Positions 43,115 to 51,759 of a stretch of DNA of 58,600 nucleotides are shown one piece after another; the first letter of the stretch is position 1, and every line of letters starts with the position of its first letter. Under the pieces are notes generated by a model, which did not search any database, was not told the origin of the DNA, and worked only from the letters and a program-made list of their open reading frames with translations. The translations under genes and the position numbers were made by a program. Source of the DNA: Streptomyces sp. DI166. GTDB taxonomy: Bacteria; Actinomycetota; Actinomycetes; Streptomycetales; Streptomycetaceae. The stretch is taken from assembly GCF_900091315.1 (NCBI RefSeq), contig NZ_FLSP01000053.1, forward strand, positions 1 to 58,600. The letters run 5' to 3'.

Positions 43115-43330
43115 TCAGCCCTTCCAGGCCCGGGTCACCCGCCCGTCGCGCACCTCGAAGTTGAGCCGTCCCGCGCGGTACTCCATGGTGATGATCGCGC
43201 CCGGCGGCAGTGACCGTACGGTGGACCAGCCCCGTTCGCGGGCCAGCCGTTCGGCCCGGTCGGCGGCCAGTCCGAGATAGCTGTCCGGCTGGTCGTGGGG
43301 TTCTGCGGGGGGTTTCGGAATGGGTGCCAT
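43115..43330 (-). CDS. I78-family peptidase inhibitor-like small protein
   Basis: 71-aa protein. The last 45 residues (RGWSTVRSLPPGAIITMEYRAGRLNFEVRDGRVTRAWKG) follow the I78 inhibitor pattern of small serine-protease inhibitors (potato inhibitor I-like fold). No signal peptide, so it would act inside or leave otherwise. Ends 26 bp from the terminator shared with the PAP2 gene. Confidence 0.78.
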   Translation of the reverse strand: MAPIPKPPAEPHDQPDSYLGLAADRAERLARERGWSTVRSLPPGAIITMEYRAGRLNFEVRDGRVTRAWKG

Positions 43331-43759
43331 GCCGCCACGCTAGGCGTTGTGCGCCGACCGGGGCCAGGGCGGGGGGCATTTCGGGCGGTCGTCCCTCTCC
43401 TGTCACGCTTGTGTCACAAGATCACGACACACGTTTCAGTCGCAGCACGTCACACGTGCGAGCGGTTCACTACGCCTTTCGCAGGTATTCGAACGTAATT
43501 CCCGCGTGTCGCGCCGACGCGTCCAATAGGGCAGCGGAAAGTTCCGGGAGAACTCCCCCCGGACTCCTTTCTTCCCCGATTCCGCGCGGGTTCCAGGGAA
43601 CTGACGCCCCGCGGGAATTGCCCCGCACCGGTTCGGCCGACCCTCGTACGCCCCCTGTCGGAGCGTGCGGTGGCGCGAGCATCATGGCGTGGGCTCGCGG
43701 GTACGCGTGGCGCGGGCTTCAGCGGGCCCGGGGCAGGCGAGCGAAGGGGCGAGCGAGCG
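43331..43759 (+). other. 429-bp region upstream of ctaD
   Basis: No convincing gene. It holds CTTGTGTCACAAG (43408-43420, perfect palindrome with one central base), GCACG-N5-CGTGC (43445-43459), a TCCGGG/CCCGGA hairpin (43543-43563) and an imperfect TTCCGCGCGGG/CCCCGCGGGAA hairpin (43580-43617). This suggests a regulated promoter and structured leader for ctaD. GAAGGGGC lies about 10 nt before the start. Confidence 0.5.
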
Positions 43760-45439
43760 ATGGGCACTCATGCTGTGCAGGCGCCGGAACGACCCGTGCG
43801 GAGCAGGCGGAAGGGCCGGGTCGTCGTCGACTGGCTGACCACCACCGACCACAAGAAGATCGGCCATCTGTACCTGATCACGTCGTTCCTGTTCTTCCTC
43901 GTCGGCGGTGCGATGGCGCTGCTGATGCGGGCCGAGCTGGCCCGGCCGGGGCTGCAGATCGTCAGCAACGAGGAGTTCAACCAGCTCTTCACCCTGCACG
44001 GCACGATCATGCTGCTGCTCTTCGCGACCCCGGCGTTCGCGGGCTTCGCCAATGAGCTGATGCCGCTGCAGATCGGCGCGCCGGACGTGGCGTTCCCGCG
44101 GCTGAACATGCTGTCGTACTGGTTCTTCCTGTTCGGCGGCCTGATCGTGCTCGGCTCACTGCTGGTGCCCTCGGGCCCCGCCGACTTCGGCTGGTTCGCC
44201 TACGCGCCGCTGAACAGCGAGGAGCGCTCCCCCGGTGTCGGCGCCGACCTGTGGATCATGGGGCTGGCGCTGGCCGGGTTCGGCACGATCCTCGGCGCGG
44301 TCAACTTCCTGACCACGATCATCGGGATGCGCGCGCCCGGTATGACGATGTTCCGGATGCCGATCTTCGTGTGGAACACGCTGTTCACGTCGATCCTGAT
44401 CCTGATGGCGTTCCCGGTGCTGGCGGCGGCGCTGCTGTGTCTGGAGGCCGACCGGCGCTTCGGCTCGCACATCTTCGACGCGGCCAACGGCGGGGCGCTG
44501 CTGTGGCAGCACCTGTTCTGGTTCTTCGGCCATCCCGAGGTGTACATCATCGCGCTGCCGTTCTTCGGGATCGTCAGCGAGATCATCCCGGTCTTCTCCC
44601 GCAAACCGCTGTTCGGCTATCTGACGCTGGTCGCGGCGACCATGGCGATCACGGGTCTGTCGATCGTGGTGTGGGCGCACCACATGTTCGCCACCGGTGC
44701 GGTGCTGCTGCCGTTCTTCTCGTTCATGAGCTTCCTGATCGCGGTGCCGACGGGGGTGAAGTTCTTCAACTGGACCGGCACCATGCTCAAGGGCTCGCTC
44801 TCCTTCGAGACCCCCATGCTGTGGTCGACGGGCTTCCTGGTGACGTTCCTGTTCGGCGGGCTGACCGGGGTGATCCTGGCCTCGCCGCCGATGGACTTCC
44901 ACGTCACGGACTCCTACTTCGTGGTCGCCCACTTCCACTACGTCGTCTTCGGCACCGTCGTCTTCGCGGTGTTCGCCGGGTTCTTCTTCTGGTGGCCGAA
45001 GTTCACCGGGAAGATGCTCGACGAGCGGCTCGGGAAGATGCAGTTCTGGACGCTGTTCGTGGGCTTCCACACCACGTTCCTGGTGCAGCACTGGCTGGGT
45101 GCGGAGGGCATGCCGCGCCGGTACGCCGACTATCTGGCCGCCGACGGGTTCACCGCCCTGAACACGGTCTCCACCATCGGCTCCTTCCTGCTCGGCCTGT
45201 CGACGCTGCCGTTCCTCTACAACGTCTGGAAGACGGCGAAGTACGGCGAGAAGGTGGAGGTCGACGACCCCTGGGGCTACGGCCGTTCGCTGGAGTGGGC
45301 GACGTCCTGCCCGCCGCCCCGGCACAACTTCACCAGTCTGCCCCGGATCCGCTCGGAGTCCCCGGCGTTCGACCTGCATCACCCCACGTTCGCGGCGATC
45401 GCTCAAGAGCCCTCGACAGCCGGTCCCGAGCGGTCCTGA
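43760..45439 (+). CDS. ctaD: Cytochrome c oxidase subunit I (aa3 type), lone copy
   Basis: 559-aa haem-copper oxidase subunit I with 12 helices. TLHGTIMLLLF has a haem ligand His; HLFWFFGHPEVYIIALP has CuB His and the cross-linked Tyr; VVWAHHMFATG has the two further CuB His; VAHFHYVVFG has both haem ligand His. K-channel and D-channel positions look normal. No ctaC, ctaE, ctaF or qcr genes are adjacent, unlike the main respiratory cluster of Streptomyces, so it is an extra or alternative subunit. The end overlaps the convergent WYL regulator by 110 bp. Confidence 0.95.
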   Translation: MGTHAVQAPERPVRSRRKGRVVVDWLTTTDHKKIGHLYLITSFLFFLVGGAMALLMRAELARPGLQIVSNEEFNQLFTLHGTIMLLLFATPAFAGFANELMPLQIGAPDVAFPRLNMLSYWFFLFGGLIVLGSLLVPSGPADFGWFAYAPLNSEERSPGVGADLWIMGLALAGFGTILGAVNFLTTIIGMRAPGMTMFRMPIFVWNTLFTSILILMAFPVLAAALLCLEADRRFGSHIFDAANGGALLWQHLFWFFGHPEVYIIALPFFGIVSEIIPVFSRKPLFGYLTLVAATMAITGLSIVVWAHHMFATGAVLLPFFSFMSFLIAVPTGVKFFNWTGTMLKGSLSFETPMLWSTGFLVTFLFGGLTGVILASPPMDFHVTDSYFVVAHFHYVVFGTVVFAVFAGFFFWWPKFTGKMLDERLGKMQFWTLFVGFHTTFLVQHWLGAEGMPRRYADYLAADGFTALNTVSTIGSFLLGLSTLPFLYNVWKTAKYGEKVEVDDPWGYGRSLEWATSCPPPRHNFTSLPRIRSESPAFDLHHPTFAAIAQEPSTAGPERS

Positions 45440-46355
45440 TCGCGTCGGTCAGCTCGACCGGCTCCAGTACCTCGAACTCGAAGCCCAGCAGCATCACATG
45501 GATCACCATGACGTCCAGGTTCCCGGCGCCGGTGCGCAGCAGACAGCTGTCCGGCCCCTCCGGCTCCAGCACCCCGGCCGAGGGCGAAATGTGCTCGGCT
45601 GCCTCCTTGACGGGCACCAGCAGCCGGACGAGGGCGTGGGTGGCGTACGCGCGCGTGGACACGCCCCGGGAGACGTAGGCGGCGAGGTCGTCGGCGGGCG
45701 GACGGCGCGGGGTGAAGCGGGGGCCGTGCGGGGGTCTGGGTACGACGCGGTCGACGCGGAAGATGCGCCAGTCCTCCCGGTCCAGGTCCCAGGCGACCAG
45801 GTACCAACGCCGCTCGGTGCACACCAGCCGGTGCGGTTCGACGCGGCGGCGGCTGGGTGTGCCGTCGTGCCCGCGGTACTCGAAGCGCAGTTGCTCGCAG
45901 TCGCGGCACAGGTGGGCGAGTTCGGTGAGCAGACCGGGGTCCACGCCGGAGGGCTGGTCGCGCAGCATCGGCACGGTGAAGGCGTTCAGGGCGCTGATGC
46001 GGCGGCGCAGCCGGTTGGGCAGCACCTGCTCCAGCTTGGTCAGGGCCCGCACGGAGGTCTCCCCGATGCCCTCGATGCCCTGTCCGGCGGCGGTGCGCAG
46101 TCCGACGGCGACGGCGACCGCCTCGTCGTCGTCGAGGAGCAGCGGGGGCAGTTCGGCGCCGGCGCCGAGTTGGTAGCCGCCGCCTGTTCCGGGGCTGGCG
46201 TTGACGGGGTAGCCGAGTTCGCGCAGCCGCTCCACGTCCCGCCGCACGGTGCGGGGGGTCACCCCGAGGCGTTCGGCGAGTTGCGCGCCGGACCACTCCC
46301 GGTGTGCCTGGAGGAGGGAGAGGAGGCGCAGCAGTCGTGCTGAGGTGTCCAACAT
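45330..46355 (-). CDS. HTH/WYL-domain transcriptional regulator (YafY/PafC type)
   Basis: 341-aa regulator. DeoR-type winged helix at 5-60 (RLLRLLSLLQAHREWSGAQLAERLGVTPRTVRRDVERLRELGYPV), middle region about 70-135, WYL domain about 140-225 (LRFEYRGHDGTPSRRRVEPHRLVCTERRWYLVAWDLDREDWRIFRVDRV), and a C-terminal WCX extension. WYL domains bind nucleic acid or nucleotides. ATG 46355. The final 36 codons lie antisense to the end of ctaD. Targets unknown; possibly itself. Confidence 0.9.
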   Translation of the reverse strand: MLDTSARLLRLLSLLQAHREWSGAQLAERLGVTPRTVRRDVERLRELGYPVNASPGTGGGYQLGAGAELPPLLLDDDEAVAVAVGLRTAAGQGIEGIGETSVRALTKLEQVLPNRLRRRISALNAFTVPMLRDQPSGVDPGLLTELAHLCRDCEQLRFEYRGHDGTPSRRRVEPHRLVCTERRWYLVAWDLDREDWRIFRVDRVVPRPPHGPRFTPRRPPADDLAAYVSRGVSTRAYATHALVRLLVPVKEAAEHISPSAGVLEPEGPDSCLLRTGAGNLDVMVIHVMLLGFEFEVLEPVELTDAIRTARDRLSRALERSPRTWGDAGRTPGTPSGSGADW

Positions 46356-46459
46356 GGCGCCGAGTCTGCCAGCGCGACCGGACAGTAACGGTCCGCGACG
46401 CTCAACTCGGAGAAGAACTAGGACAATTCACGGTCACTTCGGTCATCGTCACCCCTCTC

Positions 46460-47761
46460 TCAGGGCTGGTAGGGCAACTGGGGCACCTCGAAGCAGTTCT
46501 CGTCCATCTCGCCCTGGGAGACCCAGCCCCGCCCGTCCTGCCAGCGGGCCACCGACAGACACGCGCGCCGTGTTTCCGGCGGCTCGGCCAGGTGCTCGAA
46601 GCTCACCGGGAGCAGCAGGCCGTCGGCGGTGAAGTTCTGGCTGCGGCTCATCCAGCCGTCCACGCACGCGCGCGTGACGCCCTCGTCGGCGCAGGCCCGC
46701 GCCGCCTCCGTGAACCAGCGTGCCGCGGCCCACCCCTCCAACTGCCACTGCGAGTGGGTCTTCAGGCCCTCGGTGGCCGCCCGGAACTCCCGTACGGCCG
46801 GCTGGTCCGTGTCCTCGAAGTTGCGGCTGGAGCCGGTCGCCCACAGGGCGTTGCGGCAGCGCGGGGCGTCCTGGTAGTCGTCGGCCACCGTGGAGGTCCA
46901 GTTCTGCACATTGGTCACCTTGGCGGTGATCTCCACGCCCGCGTCGTCCATGGCCGCGCACAGGCGGGCGTTGCCGTGGCTGTCGATGGCGTCGAAGACC
47001 AGGTCGGCGCCCTGTTCCTTCAGGTCGGCGGCGACGGCGCGGAAGTTGGGCAGCGCGAAGTCGACCTGCTCGGTGACGACCTTGTACCCCTCCGCCCTCA
47101 GTCCCTGCTCGACCAGGCGCGCGTAGGCGGCGGAGGCGGACTGATTGTACGAGACCACGGCGGCGGTGCGGGCGCCGTGCTCGCGCTTGAAGTACCGGTA
47201 GACCTCGGTGCCGCCGTACAGCTCGCCGTCCCAGCCGGTCGTGCCCTCGCGCGGGGTGAGGCTGCCGTAGATGCCGTACAGGTGCGGCCAGGTGTCGTAG
47301 GCGGGGCCGATGGGCTGGCCGCCGATGTCGGGCACGCGCGCGCGGGAGACCCGGGAGGCGCCCGCGTAGTCGAGGGCGGTGGTGGCGACGAGGGCGACGA
47401 CCTCGTCCTCGTCGACGAGTTCGTGCACGCACTCGTTGTTGCCGACCCCGCTGCCGCCGTCGTCGCACAGCCGCACCTCGACCGGCCGCCCGTCGATGCC
47501 GCCCTGCGCGTTGAGGTGCTCGAAGTACGCCTTGGCGCCGTCGCGCGGGCCGGTGAAGGCGTTGCCGCCGACCGGGCTGGTGGCGCTGGTGATGATGCCG
47601 ACCCGGATCGGCTCGCCCGCGGTCGAGGGGGTCGTACGGTCCGGGCGGGTCCCGTCCTCGAAGTCGCTCTCCGGCAGCCGGCTGCCGCAGGCCGCGCTCA
47701 GCGCGAGCAGCAGCAGCGCGGCCAGCGCCTCAGCAGCCCGGAACCGGCGACGCCGAGCCAT
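46460..47761 (-). CDS. Lipoprotein solute-binding protein of branched-chain amino-acid (LIV) ABC type
   Basis: 433-aa binding protein. Lipobox LSAAC with lipidated C25; then PIRVGIITSATSPVGGNAFTGPRDGAKAYFEHLNAQGGIDGRPVEVRLCDDGGSGVGN, the usual LivJ/periplasmic-binding type I opening. The protein would sit on the outer face of the membrane. Its ATG 47761 lies 32 bp inside the end of the upstream lipoprotein gene. The permease/ATPase genes of the same system are divergent, starting at 48880. Ligand not known; related proteins bind Leu/Ile/Val, amides or urea. Confidence 0.92.
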   Translation of the reverse strand: MARRRRFRAAEALAALLLLALSAACGSRLPESDFEDGTRPDRTTPSTAGEPIRVGIITSATSPVGGNAFTGPRDGAKAYFEHLNAQGGIDGRPVEVRLCDDGGSGVGNNECVHELVDEDEVVALVATTALDYAGASRVSRARVPDIGGQPIGPAYDTWPHLYGIYGSLTPREGTTGWDGELYGGTEVYRYFKREHGARTAAVVSYNQSASAAYARLVEQGLRAEGYKVVTEQVDFALPNFRAVAADLKEQGADLVFDAIDSHGNARLCAAMDDAGVEITAKVTNVQNWTSTVADDYQDAPRCRNALWATGSSRNFEDTDQPAVREFRAATEGLKTHSQWQLEGWAAARWFTEAARACADEGVTRACVDGWMSRSQNFTADGLLLPVSFEHLAEPPETRRACLSVARWQDGRGWVSQGEMDENCFEVPQLPYQP

Positions 47762-48275
47762 TGCCGCTCAGTTGCACCAGCGCGCACAGGGTCTTGGCGG
47801 ACACCTTCCAGCTGCCGTCCTGCTCCACGGCCGTCCCGGAGGCGTCCGGCAGGGCGGTGGCGCCGTTCAGGGTCAGGGTGTACGTCACGTCCGCCTCGGT
47901 CGGCGAGGTGAAGGCGACCTCGGTGACCTGGGCGCCGACCTGGCCGCCGCGCTCGTCGCCGCTGAACGCCTGGAGCACCGGGGCCATCTGCTCGCCGTTC
48001 TCCAGGACGGTCTGCTTGTCCTCCAGCGAGGTCTTCGGGTCGAAGAACTTCTGCCAGTTCTGCTTGATCTCCTGCTCCGCCGCGGCCGCGTCGGCGGGAG
48101 CGGAGGCCGGGGCGCTCGTCGTCCGTTCGACGGACGGGGTGGGCGGGGTGGATTCGCTGCCGCCCTCGTCGTCGCTGCATGCCGCGAGCGCCGGGGCGAG
48201 GAAGAGCAGCAGGGCGGCCGCGAGTGCCGTGCCGCGCCCCGTGTTCCGCCGACTGAGGTCGCTCCCGAGAACCAT
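47730..48275 (-). CDS. Small lipoprotein, low-molecular antigen MTB12-like
   Basis: 181-aa lipoprotein: hydrophobic signal then LAAC with C33, an acidic Ser/Thr/Pro linker, and one alpha/beta domain (EIKQNWQKFFDPKTSLEDKQTVLENGEQMAPVLQAF...VTYTLTLNGA) resembling the MTB12/nuclear-transport-factor-like domain of mycobacterial secreted antigens. ATG 48275 chosen since it gives a normal lipoprotein signal. Co-transcribed with the solute-binding protein (32-bp overlap) and therefore likely an accessory of the transporter. Confidence 0.78.
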   Translation of the reverse strand: MVLGSDLSRRNTGRGTALAAALLLFLAPALAACSDDEGGSESTPPTPSVERTTSAPASAPADAAAAEQEIKQNWQKFFDPKTSLEDKQTVLENGEQMAPVLQAFSGDERGGQVGAQVTEVAFTSPTEADVTYTLTLNGATALPDASGTAVEQDGSWKVSAKTLCALVQLSGNGSASPVPGC

Positions 48276-48406
48276 CTGGCTCACCACCGGGTGTCGGTCC
48301 GGGCCGGGTGCGCCCGGTGCTTTCAGGGTCAGCTTCCAGAAGGCATAGTGCAAGCCATCGGCTGACATGGACAGACACACGACGTGTGAAGCCAGAGGAG
48401 CCCGAC

Positions 48407-48880
48407 ATGCGGACAGCCCGACTGCGGACCGTGCACCCCGTCCTGTGGGCGGGCTGGACCGCCCTCGCCGCGGGTGCGGTGCTGTGCGTCCTCGGCTGGT
48501 ACGGCGTCTCCGGTGAGCGGTTCGCCGAACGGCAGCTGCCCTACCTCGCCTCCTGCACGGTGCCCGGCGCGGCCCTGATCGTCGCCGGGGCGGTGCTGCT
48601 CACCCACGGGCGGGGCGCGCTCGCCGCCGCGCGCGTGGAGGAGCTGTACGGCCTGCTGGTGGCCGCCGAACCGGCCGACGAGGGGCCGGGGCAGCAGGCG
48701 TCGGCGCCGCTCGCGGTCAGCGCGGACCGGCTGATGGTGCCCGGCGGCACCCTCTTCCACCGGGCGGACTGTCCGCTGGTGGCGGGGAAGGCGGAGGCGG
48801 TGCCGGTCGACGCGAAGCTGGTGCGCAGCGGCGAACTGGGCCCGTGCCCGATCTGCGAGCCCGCCGCGGCGGACGACTGA
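48407..48880 (+). CDS. Two-helix membrane protein with Ada-like H/C3 metal motif
   Basis: 157-aa protein. Helices about 13-33 and 46-66; cytoplasmic part 67-157. Its end has FHRADCP (H118, C122) and LGPCPIC (C147, C150), the spacing of the small zinc motif seen in Ada N-domains and many actinobacterial proteins (F-H-x3-C ... G-x-C-x2-C). GAGGAG precedes ATG 48407. The stop overlaps the next ATG by one base (TGATG), so it is translated with the permease/ATPase fusion and probably belongs to the transporter. Function unknown. Confidence 0.72.
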   Translation: MRTARLRTVHPVLWAGWTALAAGAVLCVLGWYGVSGERFAERQLPYLASCTVPGAALIVAGAVLLTHGRGALAAARVEELYGLLVAAEPADEGPGQQASAPLAVSADRLMVPGGTLFHRADCPLVAGKAEAVPVDAKLVRSGELGPCPICEPAAADD

Positions 48881-51759
48881 TGTCGTCCCTCACCTACGAC
48901 CTCACCCTGGCCGGCCTGTCGGTCGGCAGCGCCGCCGCGCTGACCGGCATCGGGCTGGTCGTCACCTACCGCGCGACCGGCGTGCTCAACTTCGCGCACG
49001 GCGCCATCGCCATGGTGTGCGCGTACATGCTGCGGCAGTGCGTCGTGGAGTGGGGCTGGCCGCTGTGGGCGGGGGCCGCGCTGACCCTGCTGGTGCTGGC
49101 GCCCGCGATCGGCATGGTGCTGGAACGCTTCGTCTTCCGCCCGCTGTCCGTCCTCGGCAGCGATCCGGCGCAGACGCTGGTGGCGTCCATCGGGGTGTTC
49201 GTGCTGCTGGTGGGCGGTGCGGCGCTGCTGTGGGGGCAGGGGGCGCGGGACGACGCGCCGGAAGTGCTGATGTCGGCGGACCCGTGGGGGCAGCTCGCGG
49301 TGGTCCTGGTGCTGGCGGCGGCGGTCGGGGCGGTAGTCCGCTGGACGCGGTTCGGGCGGGAGCTGCGGGCCGTGGTGGACGACCGGCAGCTCGCGGTGCT
49401 GGGCGGCATCGACGCGGACCGGGTGACGGCGGCGGGCTGGGCGTTCGGCTCGTTCACGGCGGGCCTGACGGGGGTCCTGCTGGCGCCGTACGTCCGGCTC
49501 GACCCGTACGGGCTGCCGCTGCTGGTGATGGAGGTGGTGGCGGTCGCGGTGGCCGCCCGGATGCGGAGCCTGCCGGTGGCGGTGCTGGTGGCGCTGGGGA
49601 TCGGGGTGGCGCAGAGCCAGCTGACGCGGCTGCACCCGTCGGGCTGGCGCGAGCCGCTGCTCCAGGCGGTGGGCGCGAACCTGTTCGTGGTGGCGCTGCT
49701 GGTCGCCGCGCTGGCCCTCCCCCGCGTCGGCACCCGGGACGCGCTGCCGCGCACGGCCACCGCGCGGGTGCCCACCCCGCAGGGCGCCTGGACAGTGGCG
49801 GCGGTGCTGTTCCTGCTGCCCCTGGGCTTCGCGGGCTCGGACCTGCACACCTCGGTCCAGGTCCCGGCGCTGGCCGTGGTGCTGCTCTCCCTGGTCGTGG
49901 TCACCGGCCGGGGCGGTCAGATCTCCCTCGGCCAGGCCGCCTACGCGGGTCTGGGCGCCCTCTTCACGGCCCTGCTGGCAGCGGGCCGCTTCCCGGGCCT
50001 GCCGCGCCTGCCGGAACTGGCGGCGCTGGCCGTGGCGGTCCTCCTGGTGGCGCCCCTGGGCCTCCTCACCGGCTGGCCGGCGATCACCCGCAGGGGCCTG
50101 GCCCTGGCCCTGGCCACCTTCGCGGTGGGCGTCGGAGTGAGCCGCTTCGTCTTCGCCCAGCCGTACGCCACGGCGGGCCTGTCCCTGGGCCGTCCGGCGG
50201 GCTTCGAGGGGGACCGCGCGTACTACGTCCTGGAGCTGGCGCTCCTGGCCACGGCCCTGCTCGCCACGTGGTCCCTGCGCCGGGGCCGAACGGGCCGCGC
50301 CCTGGCGGCGATGCGTGACCACGAGGCGGGCGCGGCGGCGACCGGCGTCCCCGTCCCCTCCCTCAAACTCCTGGCGTTCGTCTCCGGCGCGGCGCTGGCC
50401 GCCCTGGGCGGCGGCATGCTCGGCATGGGCCTGCGCGCCTTCGACCCGGCCGCCTTCGACCCCGTCCGCGGCCTCCTCTGGTTCGCCGCGATCATGGTCC
50501 TGGGCGCCGACAGCACCCTCGGCGCCCTGGCCGCGGCTGCCCTCCTGGTCGGCCTGGACGCAGGCACCCGCGGCGGCGTGGCCGCGGCCCTGATCGGCCT
50601 CCTGGCAGTCCTGATCGGCCGCTTCCCGGGCGGCCCGTACGAGGCCCTGCGCACGGCGGCGACCCGCCTGCGCGTCCGCCCGTCGAGTGCCCGGTTGTCG
50701 GACAGGGGGAGGGCGGTACGGGGCCTGCTGCGGGAGCAAAGGAAGTTGCCCGAGACGGCGGCACAGAACGATCTGACGGCCGCATCGGAGCCTCCGCGGG
50801 CGGGGTCTGAGCGGGCATCGGAGTGGCCGGGACCGAATGGGGTACGGGCATCGGCACGCCGCGGAGCTGACTCGACACGGGCGCCGGGAGATCCGGCGAC
50901 AGAGCCCGCGCCGCCCCCGGACCGGGCCGCCGCGGAACCCCCGCCAGCCGTATCACGACCCGCAGCCGCCGACGGCGGGTCACCCCCACCAGGGCCACCC
51001 GCACCCGACCACGAAAGCCGCTCGGGTGGTGCGGGTGGGAAAACAGACCCGGCCGAAGGCCGGGGGCCCACCCTCCGGGCCCGCGCCCTGCACGCGGCCT
51101 ACGGCAGCTTCAAGGCCCTCAACGGCGTCGACCTGGACATCCACCCCGCCCGCATCACCGCCGTCGTCGGCCCCAACGGCGCCGGAAAGAGCACCCTGTT
51201 CCACTGCCTGGCAGGCACCCTCCGCCCCGCCCAAGGCCACATCCACTACGGCGACAGGGACATCACTCCCCTCCCCGCCCACACCCGCACCCGCCTCGGC
51301 ATCGCCCGCACCTTCCAACAGCTCTCCGTCTTCCCCACCCTCACCGTCGCCGAGAACGTCCACGTAGGAGCGGAACAGGGCCGCACCAGAAACCCGGAAG
51401 CGGCGGAACAGGCCCTGCGCCTACTGGGCCTGGACGCCGTCCGGACCGCCCCCGCCGCAGACCTCCCCACCGGCACCCTCCGCCGTGTGGAGCTCGCCAG
51501 AGCCCTCGCCGGACAACCCCGCGTACTCCTCCTCGACGAACCCGCCGCCGGCCTGGACACCGCGGAGGTCGCCGCCCTCTCCCGCGTCCTGAAGGCGCTC
51601 GCGGCGGATGGCACCGCCCTCCTGGTCGTGGAACACGACCTCGACCTCGTCGCCGATCTGGCGGACATCGTCCACGTCATGTCCGCGGGCCGCGTCATCG
51701 CCTCCGGCCCCCCGGCCCACGTCCTCGAAGCACTCGGCGCCCAGGAGACCCCCGTATGA
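48880..51759 (+). CDS. Fused LIV-type ABC transporter: permease LivH + permease LivM + ATPase LivG
   Basis: 959-aa fusion. Residues about 1-285 are a LivH-like permease (VTYRATGVLNFAHGAIAM); about 295-600 a LivM-like permease (GRGGQISLGQAAYAGLGA, AMRDHEAGAAATGV); about 600-725 a Pro/Ala/Glu-rich linker; about 728-959 an ATPase. Walker A GPNGAGKST (about 764-772) and Walker B RVLLLDEP (about 880-887) are normal, but the signature is LPTGTLRR (about 861-868) in place of LSGGQ/LSYGEQ. In E. coli these are separate proteins. It imports the solute carried by the 46460 binding protein. It overlaps the next ATPase gene by ATGA. Confidence 0.92.
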   Translation: MSSLTYDLTLAGLSVGSAAALTGIGLVVTYRATGVLNFAHGAIAMVCAYMLRQCVVEWGWPLWAGAALTLLVLAPAIGMVLERFVFRPLSVLGSDPAQTLVASIGVFVLLVGGAALLWGQGARDDAPEVLMSADPWGQLAVVLVLAAAVGAVVRWTRFGRELRAVVDDRQLAVLGGIDADRVTAAGWAFGSFTAGLTGVLLAPYVRLDPYGLPLLVMEVVAVAVAARMRSLPVAVLVALGIGVAQSQLTRLHPSGWREPLLQAVGANLFVVALLVAALALPRVGTRDALPRTATARVPTPQGAWTVAAVLFLLPLGFAGSDLHTSVQVPALAVVLLSLVVVTGRGGQISLGQAAYAGLGALFTALLAAGRFPGLPRLPELAALAVAVLLVAPLGLLTGWPAITRRGLALALATFAVGVGVSRFVFAQPYATAGLSLGRPAGFEGDRAYYVLELALLATALLATWSLRRGRTGRALAAMRDHEAGAAATGVPVPSLKLLAFVSGAALAALGGGMLGMGLRAFDPAAFDPVRGLLWFAAIMVLGADSTLGALAAAALLVGLDAGTRGGVAAALIGLLAVLIGRFPGGPYEALRTAATRLRVRPSSARLSDRGRAVRGLLREQRKLPETAAQNDLTAASEPPRAGSERASEWPGPNGVRASARRGADSTRAPGDPATEPAPPPDRAAAEPPPAVSRPAAADGGSPPPGPPAPDHESRSGGAGGKTDPAEGRGPTLRARALHAAYGSFKALNGVDLDIHPARITAVVGPNGAGKSTLFHCLAGTLRPAQGHIHYGDRDITPLPAHTRTRLGIARTFQQLSVFPTLTVAENVHVGAEQGRTRNPEAAEQALRLLGLDAVRTAPAADLPTGTLRRVELARALAGQPRVLLLDEPAAGLDTAEVAALSRVLKALAADGTALLVVEHDLDLVADLADIVHVMSAGRVIASGPPAHVLEALGAQETPV

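Noticed and set aside
43408..43420. Rex operator upstream of ctaD
   Set aside because: TTGTG and CACAA half-sites are present, but only one base separates them, whereas the Rex site needs TTGTGAA-N4-TTCACAA spacing. Kept only as a palindrome.
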